Source: Clostridia bacterium (GTDB taxonomy: Bacteria > Bacillota > Clostridia > Christensenellales > Aristaeellaceae). From it: a DNA stretch of 39,199 nucleotides. Of the stretch, positions 6,398 through 15,342 are shown piece after piece (the stretch's first letter is position 1; every line of letters starts with the position of its first letter). The notes beneath the pieces are model-generated. The model searched no databases. It was not told the origin of the DNA and saw nothing but the letters and a program-made list of their open reading frames with translations. The stretch lies in contig JAUNQH010000017.1 in assembly GCA_030536295.1 (NCBI GenBank), forward strand, positions 1 through 39,199, given 5' to 3'. The position numbers were made by a program, and so were the translations under genes.

Positions 6398-6479
6398 TTA
6401 CACCGTCGCGCCCGCGCGCCCTGCACCTATTACACCTCTTACACCTGCGCGCCCGCGCGCCCTACACCTTTTACACCTT
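6398..6479. repeat. 41-bp tandem repeat, two units, inside the operon
   Basis: Units 6398-6438 and 6439-6479 each hold CTTACACC, a CGCGCCCGCGCGCC block and TTACACCT. On the minus strand this gives repeated AGGTGTAA, which resembles ribosome sites, just after the stop codon of the upstream gene. Confidence 0.8.
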
Positions 6480-8601
6480 ATTGCCACTCCCGCACGCGGA
6501 TATCGCGGAAGGCGGCTTCGCCTTCCCGCGGGATCGCGAGACCGACCATACCGTGATCATACGGGATCTCCGCCCGCAGGATCTCCTCATCGCCGATCTC
6601 CAGGATGCATTCATTGCCTGCCGCGGAAACGCGCATGGCGATCTGCTCGCCCGGCTTCCACGCGTACGGCTTTTCCGCCAGCACCGCGTAGCCCGGGAAC
6701 TCACGCGCCGCGCCGGCGTCCAGCGTGCCGCAGAGGATCACCGCCCTGCCGCCGGCCAGGCCCGCGGCGATATGGCGGATCGTGCCCAGGGCGCGCACAA
6801 CGAGACACGCGCCGGACGCGCCCGGCGTGACATCCGCGGATATTCCGGCATCCCGGGTCTCATAGCAGCCGATGAACGCCTGCGCGGAATCATTGCAGCT
6901 CACGGCGACCGTATCTCCTTCGCTCGTCCACTGCCCGCGGTTCAGCGCGAAGGGCGTGATGTTGCCCAGCTCCACGCGGGAGAGCGACGGATCCACGGTA
7001 TAGCACGCGTTTCCGGTCACGGTGAAGTCATCGATAAAGAAGCGGCCGAGGTCGCGGGAGGCTTCGCCCGTGTTCACCGAATCGGACCACACTTCCAGGC
7101 CGATCTGCGCGATGGGGGCGCCATGCGTGTCCGGAATGGTCCACTCCAGCCGGCTCCACCGGTTCGGGGCCGGCTGGAATTCCTCGCCGGAATATACGGT
7201 GTCATCAAAAGCTGTGGCAACATAGGGCCGCATCTTCAGCGGACCGCCGCCGAACCACTGATCCATGAACATCCACAGGCTCAGCTGCTGCCCGGGGTAG
7301 ACCTTCGGGCTGAACACGGGGCTGTAGCGCCCGTCCTCAAACTCCGCCCGGGTATAGAAGGTCTCATGATACAACCGCGTATACTGACCCTTCTGCAGCC
7401 GGTTGAACACCACCTGCAGCGAGCCTTTTCCGGTGTGCGCGATCTCGCGGCTCTGCATCACCTGCAGCACGAAGGGCGTGCTGACGCGGAAGCCGTGCAC
7501 GGCACCCGGCAGCTCAAAGTCGAACCGCAGGCCCTTGTCCCCGGGTGCCAGATAAAACGGGATCTTCTTTCCCGCCAGCTCCAGCCCCCTGCGCGCGATC
7601 TGCCGGCTCAGCGTCGGGATATCGCAGATGTTCAGGTCGCCGGAGACACCGGAGAGGATCGACACATCCAGGAACGGCTCCCTGAAAACACGCGGAATGC
7701 CGTTGATGCCGCAGAAGGCGCCGAGGATGGAGCCCACATTGCCGGCGTTGCAGTCCGTATCCCAGCCGGACAGCACGGCCATCTCCACGCCCTTGTGGAA
7801 GTTGCCGCCGCTGTAAAGCAGCGCCATGACGCAGATCGCGGCATTGGGGATCATCGGGCAGACGCCGCTGTAGCGGCTGTAGCCCCATTCGTCCTCGATC
7901 ATCTGCCGGCACTCCCGCCAGGAGCGCGGACGCGCCTGGTGGAACGCGATCACGGCATCGCAGCAGGCGGCGTAATCGCTGTCATCCGGTATCGTTTTTC
8001 TCGCGCGGTCCACGATCTCCGCAACGGTACGGCTGTCAAACGCCGCGGCGTTGGCGGCGGCCATGAACCGGCCCCCGTTCACGCCCTCGCCGTAATAGGC
8101 GACGGACGCGAGCCTTCCGCCCAGTTCCGCGGCGCGCTCCTCATTGCCCGGATACGCCAGGCCGAGGGTATCCACAAAGATCTGCCCGCCGATGCCCTCA
8201 TCGTATTTATTGGCAGCCCTGAGCTTTTCATGGGAAAGCGGCAGGGATTCCCCGCCGCGGATCAGGGTATAGGTGGTCTGCGTGGCGGATGTGCCGACGC
8301 CGCCCCACCAGTAAAAGCCCTTCCCTTCCCGCACATAATCCACCCACGCGAGGGTGAAGTCCATGATATCCGGGTCATCCTTCTCCATCAGCACACGGAA
8401 GAAATAGGCAGGGCCGTTCACATCGTCATCCGCGCCGAACACGCGGTACGGGCGCAGATATCCGTTGATCCTGTCGCCGTATACCCCGCGGATGCGCTCA
8501 TAGGTCCATCTTTCCGCCTCAACGGGCGCGCCCAGGCGCACCCCGATATTCTTGCCGAGCATCGCGGCATATACACGCTCATAATAACGGCGCGCGTTCA
8601 T
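6478..8601 (-). CDS. ADP-ribosylglycohydrolase-family enzyme with C-terminal beta-sandwich domains (A)
   Basis: This 707-residue protein has an N-terminal DraG-fold domain to about residue 330 and a long C-terminal part that reads as beta-sandwich, LamG/DUF1080-like domains. DraG-fold enzymes use two Mg ions to cleave N- or O-glycosidic bonds at ribose. Metal motifs are GADDDVNGP (residues 56-64) and GWDTDCNAGNVGS (279-291). The first replaces the usual STDDT, so the substrate may not be ADP-ribose. There is no signal peptide, so it is cytoplasmic. It is a paralogue of the 11279-13405 gene and lies between DUF4387 and the kinase. GGGAGG precedes the ATG. I infer a glycosidase role on an imported substrate. 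Confidence 0.82.
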   Translation of the reverse strand: MNARRYYERVYAAMLGKNIGVRLGAPVEAERWTYERIRGVYGDRINGYLRPYRVFGADDDVNGPAYFFRVLMEKDDPDIMDFTLAWVDYVREGKGFYWWGGVGTSATQTTYTLIRGGESLPLSHEKLRAANKYDEGIGGQIFVDTLGLAYPGNEERAAELGGRLASVAYYGEGVNGGRFMAAANAAAFDSRTVAEIVDRARKTIPDDSDYAACCDAVIAFHQARPRSWRECRQMIEDEWGYSRYSGVCPMIPNAAICVMALLYSGGNFHKGVEMAVLSGWDTDCNAGNVGSILGAFCGINGIPRVFREPFLDVSILSGVSGDLNICDIPTLSRQIARRGLELAGKKIPFYLAPGDKGLRFDFELPGAVHGFRVSTPFVLQVMQSREIAHTGKGSLQVVFNRLQKGQYTRLYHETFYTRAEFEDGRYSPVFSPKVYPGQQLSLWMFMDQWFGGGPLKMRPYVATAFDDTVYSGEEFQPAPNRWSRLEWTIPDTHGAPIAQIGLEVWSDSVNTGEASRDLGRFFIDDFTVTGNACYTVDPSLSRVELGNITPFALNRGQWTSEGDTVAVSCNDSAQAFIGCYETRDAGISADVTPGASGACLVVRALGTIRHIAAGLAGGRAVILCGTLDAGAAREFPGYAVLAEKPYAWKPGEQIAMRVSAAGNECILEIGDEEILRAEIPYDHGMVGLAIPREGEAAFRDIRVREWQ

Positions 8602-8622
8602 ATATCATTTGCCTCCCGTATC

Positions 8623-8934
8623 TCAGTCCGGTATCTCCACCGTCATCAGCGGGGCATGCTGCTGCGCCCCGTACACATCCCTGTCGCCCACAGTGCCGGA
8701 GGATGTGCTCCGCAGATAGGTGATCTTCACGCCCAGGCCGGCGTCAAACCACGCGAAATCCGTGATCTTGTCCGGCGTGATGCCGTACAGCGCCGCCACG
8801 GTATCCGGCGTGATCCTCCCGCTGGCCTTCACCTTTTCATAGATCGCGGGATCGTCAAAAAGCACATCCAGGGTCACGGCAAAAGGTCCGCTGTTCTTGG
8901 ACCGCAGGACATGCGCCAGTTCATACAGCTTCAT
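8623..8934 (-). CDS. DUF4387-family protein
   Basis: This 103-residue protein belongs to the DUF4387 family, seen in MKLYELAHVLRSKNSGPF and the later TYLRSTSSGTVGDRDVYGAQ. The family almost always travels with AtuA/DUF1446 proteins, as here: its ATG (8934) lies two bases after the stop of the upstream gene. GGAGGTG supports this start over the more upstream in-frame one. It probably forms a complex with the AtuA-like protein. Its reaction is not known to me. Confidence 0.83.
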   Translation of the reverse strand: MKLYELAHVLRSKNSGPFAVTLDVLFDDPAIYEKVKASGRITPDTVAALYGITPDKITDFAWFDAGLGVKITYLRSTSSGTVGDRDVYGAQQHAPLMTVEIPD

Positions 8935-8936
8935 AC

Positions 8937-10289
8937 TCACACCTCCGCCCACTCAAACGGGAAGCATCCGGACGCGTCATCCACATACATCAGATGATAG
9001 ACCGAGAAGATATAGACCGGCCCGAAGGAGATATCACTGGGCGCGAAGGGAAACGCCAGATTGCCGGCGGTGGACTTGCGCCCCGGGTATCCGTAATGCA
9101 GATAGGCGGACCGGGTGGACGCGCAGATGGCGTCCGCCTTTTCCTGCGTATCCGCGATGACCTCAAACATGAGGCCGATCTCATGCGGCAGGGTCCGGTC
9201 CGGCTCGTTCTCACCCATCACGCCGTCCAGCCCGTAATGCACGAACCGGATCTGATAGCTGTCCTCGGGGATCTCCGAATAGGTCGCCTTCACGGATGCC
9301 AGCACGCCCGCCTCCACCTCGTCCAGGCGGGAGATCAGCAGCGGATCCCGGATGCCGGCCAGCACGAAGGTCCTGTAGGCGGTCCTCCGCGCGCCTTCCA
9401 GCTTGATCGCGTAGGGCGGATAGGAGATCCGGCTGCCCTCCACGCGCACGCGGCCGTCGGAGACCTGCGTGAAGGAGCACTTTTCCAGATCCAGCACGAT
9501 GCCCGGGCCCTTCAGGATATACGGATGGTCCTTTTCATAGAAGGTATGCGCCGCCACCGAAACGGGGGTGCACTTCCTTGCCGGGTCGGCCGCCCACACC
9601 TCAAAGCCGGTGTCATCCAGCCGACCGAGCATGACATCCTTGGTGGTGCCGGGTTCGGCGCACAGCGCGCCGCATTCCAGGATCTTGCCCAGGTGATAGC
9701 ACAGCGCCGGGTCATGGCCGCGGATGATGCCAAAGGCCGCGAAGGGCGCGGGGTCATACGCCCGGCCGCACACCAGGATATCCGGGTGCAGCCCGAGGGC
9801 TTTTTCGATGGGCGCGCTGCCCATCTGGGCCACGACGCCGTTCGTTTCCGCCAGCGTTTCCGGCGTGATCGCGGGCACGTTTTCGGACATGCCTTCGATC
9901 TTTCCCTCATCCAGCGCCTTCAGGATCATCTCATCCGGGATATCCGCCCAGATCACGCCGATCTTCGGCGTCCAGGCCGTTTCCTTCGCGATCTCGCGGA
10001 TGATCTCCAGCGTCCACTCCGTGTGGATCCGGGCGCCCGCGCCGCCCGCGGAGCCGATGATCAGTGGAATGCCGAGCTCCCGCGCGCCGTTCATCAGCGC
10101 GGTCAGGTCCTTTTTCGCGGCCCGGCGGCTGACGATGGCCACGCCCGCGCCCAGCTTATGCGGGCCGGCGTCCGTGCTGCCGGCGTCCACCACGATGGCG
10201 TCCGGCTTTTCCGCCAGCGCCGCTTTCAAAGAAGCCGCGGGAAAACCGTATCCGAGGATCCCGCAGGGTGAAAGGATCGTTGTTGTCAT
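8937..10289 (-). CDS. AtuA-like (DUF1446) acyclic terpene utilisation family protein
   Basis: This 450-residue protein belongs to the DUF1446/AtuA family, first named from the Pseudomonas acyclic terpene pathway, whose biochemical role is poorly defined. Recognisable parts are the N-terminal CGILGYGFP and VVDAGSTDAGPHKLG, the central GSAGGAGARIHTEW, and VCGRAYDPAPFAAFGI. It is cytoplasmic. I chose the second Met (10289) because GAGGAG is 8 bases away; for the first it would be only 2. It pairs with DUF4387 immediately downstream. In this operon it may process an aglycone or acid released from the substrate, which is an inference. Confidence 0.85.
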   Translation of the reverse strand: MTTTILSPCGILGYGFPAASLKAALAEKPDAIVVDAGSTDAGPHKLGAGVAIVSRRAAKKDLTALMNGARELGIPLIIGSAGGAGARIHTEWTLEIIREIAKETAWTPKIGVIWADIPDEMILKALDEGKIEGMSENVPAITPETLAETNGVVAQMGSAPIEKALGLHPDILVCGRAYDPAPFAAFGIIRGHDPALCYHLGKILECGALCAEPGTTKDVMLGRLDDTGFEVWAADPARKCTPVSVAAHTFYEKDHPYILKGPGIVLDLEKCSFTQVSDGRVRVEGSRISYPPYAIKLEGARRTAYRTFVLAGIRDPLLISRLDEVEAGVLASVKATYSEIPEDSYQIRFVHYGLDGVMGENEPDRTLPHEIGLMFEVIADTQEKADAICASTRSAYLHYGYPGRKSTAGNLAFPFAPSDISFGPVYIFSVYHLMYVDDASGCFPFEWAEV

Positions 10290-10301
10290 GTTCATATCTC
10301 C

Positions 10302-11282
10302 TCATTCAGCGAGAATATGTTCCTCCAGCCAGGCGTAGAGCCGGCTGTCCGTATAGGCAAAATCATAGCTGTTGTGCCCCACAACGGGATACAGCGTCAG
10401 TTTCAGCTCCCCGTCCGGATCCTCCGCCCGGAGCTTGCGGGCCGCCGAAAGGGCGTGATCCGGCGCCACGGTGGTATCCCCCAGGCCGTGGAAGATCCAC
10501 ACCGGCATGCCCTTCAAGCGTGCCAGGTCATAGACGTAATTTTCCGGCTGATCCCACACGGACGCCCGCCCGCATACGACCGCCAGCGCGGCAAAGGTAT
10601 CCGGCATGGCGCAGGCCAGCTTCCAGGAACCGCGCCCGCCCATGCTGAGACCTGTGAGGTATATCCGTCTGTCATCCGCGGGCCACGCTTCCCGCATCTG
10701 CGCCAGGAAGACCTTCAGGCGGTCGATCTGCCCGTCGTACTCCGCGCCGCCGGCATCGTCCACCCAGTGGTTCTCCTTTTCAAGCTGCGGGGCGACCACG
10801 ATCATCCCCAGCGGATGGCCCTTCAGGATATACTGAAAAGGCCCGTAACCCGCCAGCACGGAGGGGTCGTTTCCCCGTTCGCCGATGCCGTGCAGGAAAA
10901 GGATCATCGGATATTCCCTGTCCGGGTCATAGTTGTCCGGCAGATACAGCAGGTAATCAAACTCCGCCTGACCCCGGATCACCTGAAACCGCCCGTTCTC
11001 ATCCTTCGCGTGCCCCTTGCTTGTCAGCGTGCTGCCATAGGACACGTCACAGGTGAATTTTCCCGCGTTCCAGCAGAGATCCAGCTCACGGACAGGCATG
11101 CCCAGCTCCCGCTTTGCCCGGATAGCCAGATCATCCAGGGCCGCGGCATCCGGCACCGCGGTCCTGAACGCGGTGATCGTTTCCATGACAGTCATCTCAC
11201 TTTCCGCGTTTTCCGCCTGCACGCCCGATACGAGCAGCAGCGCGCACAGCAGCGGGATCAGCACCCGCATTACGGTCTTCAC
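10302..11282 (-). CDS. Exported alpha/beta-hydrolase esterase (feruloyl-esterase or polyhydroxybutyrate-depolymerase type)
   Basis: This 326-residue protein starts with a signal peptide (KTVMRVLIPLLCALLLVSGV, cleavage near VQA). It continues into an alpha/beta-hydrolase with LFLHGIGERGN (oxyanion region), nucleophile Ser213 in GLSMGG, Asp269 in HGLGD and His303 in VVGHNSYDF. The GTG start at 11282 overlaps the upstream TGA as GTGA; ATG 11270 is an alternative. It is the only clearly exported hydrolase of the operon, so it would remove acyl groups from the substrate before uptake. The exact ester is unknown. Confidence 0.8.
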   Translation of the reverse strand: MKTVMRVLIPLLCALLLVSGVQAENAESEMTVMETITAFRTAVPDAAALDDLAIRAKRELGMPVRELDLCWNAGKFTCDVSYGSTLTSKGHAKDENGRFQVIRGQAEFDYLLYLPDNYDPDREYPMILFLHGIGERGNDPSVLAGYGPFQYILKGHPLGMIVVAPQLEKENHWVDDAGGAEYDGQIDRLKVFLAQMREAWPADDRRIYLTGLSMGGRGSWKLACAMPDTFAALAVVCGRASVWDQPENYVYDLARLKGMPVWIFHGLGDTTVAPDHALSAARKLRAEDPDGELKLTLYPVVGHNSYDFAYTDSRLYAWLEEHILAE

Positions 11283-13405
11283 AGCCCTTTCACCGCGATC
11301 CGGCGGATCCCGGCGGCCGAGCCGTTCGCCACGCCGAAGCCGACGGCGCCGCGCAGCCACGGGCGCTCCGTATCCTCCGCCGTGACCGATATGCCGTCAC
11401 ACGCCGCGGTGATCCGGTTCCCCGCGGCGGTCACCTTCAGGATATACTCCGTGCCGGGCTGTGCTTCAAACGGCGTCTCCGCCAGCACGGTGTAGCCGTT
11501 GTCATTCTTCATGACGCACAGCTTTCCGCGGCGGAAGCCGGCCGCGTATCCGCGGATGGCGCCCTGCACGCGCACGAGGGCATACTGCTCCTCCCCGCCC
11601 GCCGGGGTGATCGCCGTTTCCGCCGTATAGTCCGTCCACATGGAGGAGCCGGTATACCACTCGCCGACGTCCTCACACGTCACGCGCATCACACCGCCGC
11701 CGATCTCCGCCGTGCCCTTCATGCGGGAGAACTGCGTGATATCCGAGTGCCGCTCGCTCCACACCTCCATGACCTCGTTGGCCATCTCCACGGTGTAGTC
11801 CGGCTTGCCCTCAAAGCGCAGGTCATCCGCCAGCACCACCAGCTGATAACCCTTTTTGACCTTTTCCTCCGGGCACATGATGCAGAAGCCGGCTTCGTCG
11901 ATCAGGCCGCCCTCCATGGGCGGGATCGTCACCGAAAGCTCATGCCACTGCCCTTTTTCAAGGTCTGTCCACTCCCCGTATACGGTTTTGCCCGCCCGCG
12001 TGTCCTTCGCGTAAGCGCAGGCCCGCGTTTCGCTGCCGTATTCCGGCACGCGCAGCGCGCCCCGCACGGTCTGGCCGGGATACAGGACCGGCGAGAACGC
12101 GGGGTCATACCGTGAATCGCTGAAGTCATCCTTCCAGTAATAGGTCTTCCTGTACAGGAAGAGCTTCTGCTCCGCCTGCAGCCGCGTGGCGAAGAACTTC
12201 AGGCTCCGCCTGCCCGTATACGCGTCCTCATCCGTGTTGATCAGGTGCGCCGTGTTGGAGGGGCCGCCCTCGGCGCGCACATACATGGCGTGGGTGCTCT
12301 TCGGATATTCAAAGTGCGCCGCGTTCAGCCCGTCCGTCAGCGGATAGCGCCATTCTTCCGGGATCTCCTCGCCGGCCAGCATGTACCCCAGCCGGGCGAT
12401 ATAGGAGGCGCCGTACGGGATATCCGTGATGTTCATATCCCCCAGCACGCCGGAGCGGATGCACAGGTCATTGACGGGGCGGATCCATTTATGCGTGTCA
12501 ATGGCATCGATGCCGCGGAACACGCCCATGATCGTGGCCACATTGCCCACGTTGCAGTCCGTATCCCAGCCGCACATGTTGCAGATGTTCAGGGTATCGT
12601 CAAAATCGCCGTTTCCGTACATCAGCGCCAGGATCATCACGCAGATATTGGGGATGATGTGACAGGCGCCCGGATAGCGGTCATAGCCGAAGTTGTCATG
12701 CACATAGGCGAAGCAGTCCCGCCAGCCGGAGTCCGGATGCCGGTCATGCCAGTCCATCACCGCGAGCACCGCGCGGGCATACTCGCAGTCATACGGGATA
12801 TACGCCAGGGCCGTCTGGATCACCTCGCGGATGCTCTTTGCCGTGAACGCCGCGCTGATCGCGGCCGCCACGAACATGCCGCCGTATACGCCGTTGCCCC
12901 CGTGCGTCACGGACGCGGCCTTTTCGGCCAGCTCCGCGGCAAGCTTCGGGTCGCCGGGCGCCACCAGGCCCCAAGTGTCAATGAAGATCTGACCGCCGAT
13001 CTGCTCCGCCACCTCGGCGCCGTTCTGCTCAACGGATCCGCTCATGGGCGCCCTGATCCCGCGGCGGAGATTCAGATAAGCGGTATGCTCCGTGGAGATG
13101 CCGTATCCGCCCCACCAGAAAAAGCCGTGCTCATACGGCGCGTAGTTCAGCAGCGCCTCGCCCACATCCTGCGCGGTCAGGGTGTCGCCCTTCTTTTCCT
13201 CCAGCGCCCGCAGGAAGAACAGCGGACCGTTGCTGTCATCGTCCGCCGCGAAGTTTTTATATTCCGCCGGATAATACGTCAGTTCGCCGAACAGCTCCCG
13301 GATCCGCTCATAGGTCCAGCCCTCCACGGCCGCGCCCAGGCGGATGCCGATGATCTTCGCGAGCCAGCCCGCGTATACGCGCTCCGGATAATCCTTCTGT
13401 ATCAT
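11279..13405 (-). CDS. ADP-ribosylglycohydrolase-family enzyme with C-terminal beta-sandwich domains (B)
   Basis: This 708-residue protein is a paralogue of the 6478-8601 protein with the same layout: a DraG fold, then beta-sandwich domains to the end. Metal motifs are AADDDSNGP (Asp55-57) and CGWDTDCNVGN (Asp281 and Asp283). Both paralogues share WTYERIR near residue 30 and FFWWGG/FYWWGG near residue 95, which may shape the substrate pocket. The second in-frame ATG (13405) is preferred because GGAG is 9 bases before it. There is no signal peptide. It couples into the esterase gene through GTGA. Two copies in one operon suggest two bonds or two substrates are cleaved. Confidence 0.82.
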   Translation of the reverse strand: MIQKDYPERVYAGWLAKIIGIRLGAAVEGWTYERIRELFGELTYYPAEYKNFAADDDSNGPLFFLRALEEKKGDTLTAQDVGEALLNYAPYEHGFFWWGGYGISTEHTAYLNLRRGIRAPMSGSVEQNGAEVAEQIGGQIFIDTWGLVAPGDPKLAAELAEKAASVTHGGNGVYGGMFVAAAISAAFTAKSIREVIQTALAYIPYDCEYARAVLAVMDWHDRHPDSGWRDCFAYVHDNFGYDRYPGACHIIPNICVMILALMYGNGDFDDTLNICNMCGWDTDCNVGNVATIMGVFRGIDAIDTHKWIRPVNDLCIRSGVLGDMNITDIPYGASYIARLGYMLAGEEIPEEWRYPLTDGLNAAHFEYPKSTHAMYVRAEGGPSNTAHLINTDEDAYTGRRSLKFFATRLQAEQKLFLYRKTYYWKDDFSDSRYDPAFSPVLYPGQTVRGALRVPEYGSETRACAYAKDTRAGKTVYGEWTDLEKGQWHELSVTIPPMEGGLIDEAGFCIMCPEEKVKKGYQLVVLADDLRFEGKPDYTVEMANEVMEVWSERHSDITQFSRMKGTAEIGGGVMRVTCEDVGEWYTGSSMWTDYTAETAITPAGGEEQYALVRVQGAIRGYAAGFRRGKLCVMKNDNGYTVLAETPFEAQPGTEYILKVTAAGNRITAACDGISVTAEDTERPWLRGAVGFGVANGSAAGIRRIAVKGL

Positions 13406-13418
13406 GGTCCACATCTCC

Positions 13419-14312
13419 TTATACAGTCATTCTCATTCCGTCCCAGGCAAGCAGCATGCCCAGCGCTTTCACCTCATCCGCGTACGCGTCATGCGGCGGA
13501 GCGAAGTGCGGGCACAGATGCGACAGGACGAACGGCGTATCCGCGCCGATGCAGCCCTGATCGAGCAGCAGGCTCCGCAGGCGGATATCCGCGCGGAGAC
13601 CCATATGCCCCGTACCGTTCAGACCGTCGTCATCATCCGTTTTCAGCCGTTTTTTGCCGAAGGTCCCGTCCGCGATGACGCAGTCGTAACGGTAAGCGCC
13701 GATCAGCCGCAGCATGTCCGGCTGAAAGCCGCCGGTATCCAGCGCGTACAGGAGCCTGCGGCCGTCCTTTTCAATGATATAGCAATTGGCGAAGTTCTCC
13801 CGCTTCCCGTGGTTCGCGCGCACCGCGGTGACCCGGTACGGTCCCTCCGCGGCGCTCTCCCCGGGGAGGAGCGAACGGAACGTCATCGCGTGATCCTCCG
13901 CGGTCTGCTCCGGAAACTGCTGCCGCAATATCTCCTCCGCCTCCGCGGTGCCGATCACCGTCAGCTGCCGCACCGGCGTGTACCGGGCGGACCATGATGT
14001 GATCTCCGGATCAAACGGAGGCAGCTGCCCCGCCGGCACCCGCCGCCACTTCAGCAGCGAAGGGATAAAATGATCCGGATGCGTATGCGTCACCAGCAGC
14101 AGACGCAGCCCCGTCAGCGATATGCCCAGCAGGTTCGCCCGCAGGAAGGCCGCGGGGTTCAGGTCGATCAGCAGATCCCCGTCGATCATCACGCTGCTGT
14201 TGCCTCTAATATTCTTGCCGCCCGCGGTACGGGCGGCAAGACAGTTGGGGCAGTCACAGAAGAGGGACGGGTACATCTCCGCCGAACCCGTTCCCAGAAA
14301 TGTGATCTCCAT
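13419..14312 (-). CDS. PhnP-like metallo-beta-lactamase-fold hydrolase
   Basis: This 297-residue MBL-fold enzyme carries THTHPDH (residues 75-81) and, near the N-terminus, FCDCPNC (18-24). PhnP and its relatives use such a cysteine cluster as an extra zinc site. PhnP opens 5-phosphoribosyl 1,2-cyclic phosphate to ribose 1,5-bisphosphate. A ribose-linked phosphodiesterase would fit DraG-fold enzymes and a ribokinase-like protein in one operon, but this is inference. The start lies one base after the stop of the upstream gene with no strong ribosome site, so translation is probably coupled. Confidence 0.8.
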   Translation of the reverse strand: MEITFLGTGSAEMYPSLFCDCPNCLAARTAGGKNIRGNSSVMIDGDLLIDLNPAAFLRANLLGISLTGLRLLLVTHTHPDHFIPSLLKWRRVPAGQLPPFDPEITSWSARYTPVRQLTVIGTAEAEEILRQQFPEQTAEDHAMTFRSLLPGESAAEGPYRVTAVRANHGKRENFANCYIIEKDGRRLLYALDTGGFQPDMLRLIGAYRYDCVIADGTFGKKRLKTDDDDGLNGTGHMGLRADIRLRSLLLDQGCIGADTPFVLSHLCPHFAPPHDAYADEVKALGMLLAWDGMRMTV

Positions 14313-14313
14313 A

Positions 14314-15303
14314 TTATTTCAGGATCAGACCGGCCAGCGCGTCGGCCTTTTCGATCAGGTCGATCCCCTTTGTAAACTGCAGGCAGGTTCCGGACGGATA
14401 CCGCGTATGGGCGATCCAGTGCTCCGGAATGTTCTTCGCGCCGTATCTGGCGCCCAGGATGCAGCCGACCACCGCGCCGATGGTATCCGCGTCACGGCCG
14501 AAGTTGGAAGCCAGGATCATGCCGTGCTTGAAGTCGTCATGCGCCAGCTTCAGGCAGCCGAAGGCTTCGGAGATCGCTTCCGGCGTCGCCGCGCGGTAGG
14601 AGCAGAACATTCTGTCATGCAGCACCATCCAGGCATCCGCGATATCGCCGCGCGCGGCGTCCACGATGCCGTAGGCCTCCTTCAGCTTGGCGTACATCCA
14701 GGAATCCTCCGGCGCGCACGCCAGCGCCGCGCTGAAGATCTCCTCAAACGGCGCGTCCACCATGGCCAGCGAGACCGCCACCGCGACCATCTGGGCGCCC
14801 CAGATGCCGTCACGGCAATGGCTGATCTCGGCATCGATCCGGCACAGCTCCTTCGCCTTTTCGGGCTGACCCGCGCACCAGATGCCGATGGGGCCGCAGC
14901 GCATCGCGGCGCCGTCGGAGAAGGTGTGGGTACCGAACATGCCGGACTGAGGCGCGTGCATGCCCCTGCGCAGGTTCGCGGCCGCGTCCATCTCGCTCAC
15001 GCCGCCGCGCCGCAGCTCATCCTGCACCGCCACGTGCTTCAGCCACATTCTTTCCACATCCTGCGCGGTGAAATCGCCGCCCGCTTCCAGGATCGTTTCC
15101 GCCACCATGAGGGCAAACTCGGTATCGTCCGTGCTCCATGATTCGCCGGAATGGAAATCGGTGGTGATGCCGTAATCACGCTGATAGTCCGGCTTGCGCG
15201 CCGCGTCCCCGAAGGAATCGCCGATCGCCAGGCCGCAGAGCGCGCCCCTTGCCTTGTCCCGGGTCAGTTCGGGATCCTGCCGTAATTGTTCACGTGTCAA
15301 CAT
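14314..15303 (-). CDS. ADP-ribosylglycohydrolase-family enzyme, compact form (C)
   Basis: This 329-residue protein is a single-domain DraG-fold hydrolase with more canonical motifs than its two large neighbours. GLAIGDSFGDA lies near residue 25, STDDT at about 57-61, and GRDADTIGAVVGCILGA near the end. These supply the two-metal site used to cleave ADP-ribosyl or related ribosyl bonds. Its length is usual for the family. ATG 15303 follows GTGGAGGCGCGGT. It is cytoplasmic. Its presence beside two divergent paralogues suggests a stepwise pathway. Confidence 0.86.
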   Translation of the reverse strand: MLTREQLRQDPELTRDKARGALCGLAIGDSFGDAARKPDYQRDYGITTDFHSGESWSTDDTEFALMVAETILEAGGDFTAQDVERMWLKHVAVQDELRRGGVSEMDAAANLRRGMHAPQSGMFGTHTFSDGAAMRCGPIGIWCAGQPEKAKELCRIDAEISHCRDGIWGAQMVAVAVSLAMVDAPFEEIFSAALACAPEDSWMYAKLKEAYGIVDAARGDIADAWMVLHDRMFCSYRAATPEAISEAFGCLKLAHDDFKHGMILASNFGRDADTIGAVVGCILGARYGAKNIPEHWIAHTRYPSGTCLQFTKGIDLIEKADALAGLILK

Positions 15304-15342
15304 ACCGCGCCTCCACAATCAAATAATATTTTGTTCATGCGT

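Noticed and set aside
6398-6479. Possible CRISPR array
   Set aside because: There are only two units, directly adjacent, with no unique spacers and no cas gene in the window.
5403-6830. Plus-strand open frame of about 475 codons opposite the kinase gene
   Set aside because: Its sequence is low-complexity Pro/Arg/Ala, it covers the tandem repeat, and the minus-strand kinase explains the region fully.
6352-8997. A very long plus-strand open frame opposite the first large DraG-fold gene
   Set aside because: It is rich in Arg, His and Ala with no recognisable domain and no ribosome site. It lies wholly antisense to well-supported genes, as GC-rich third positions often produce.
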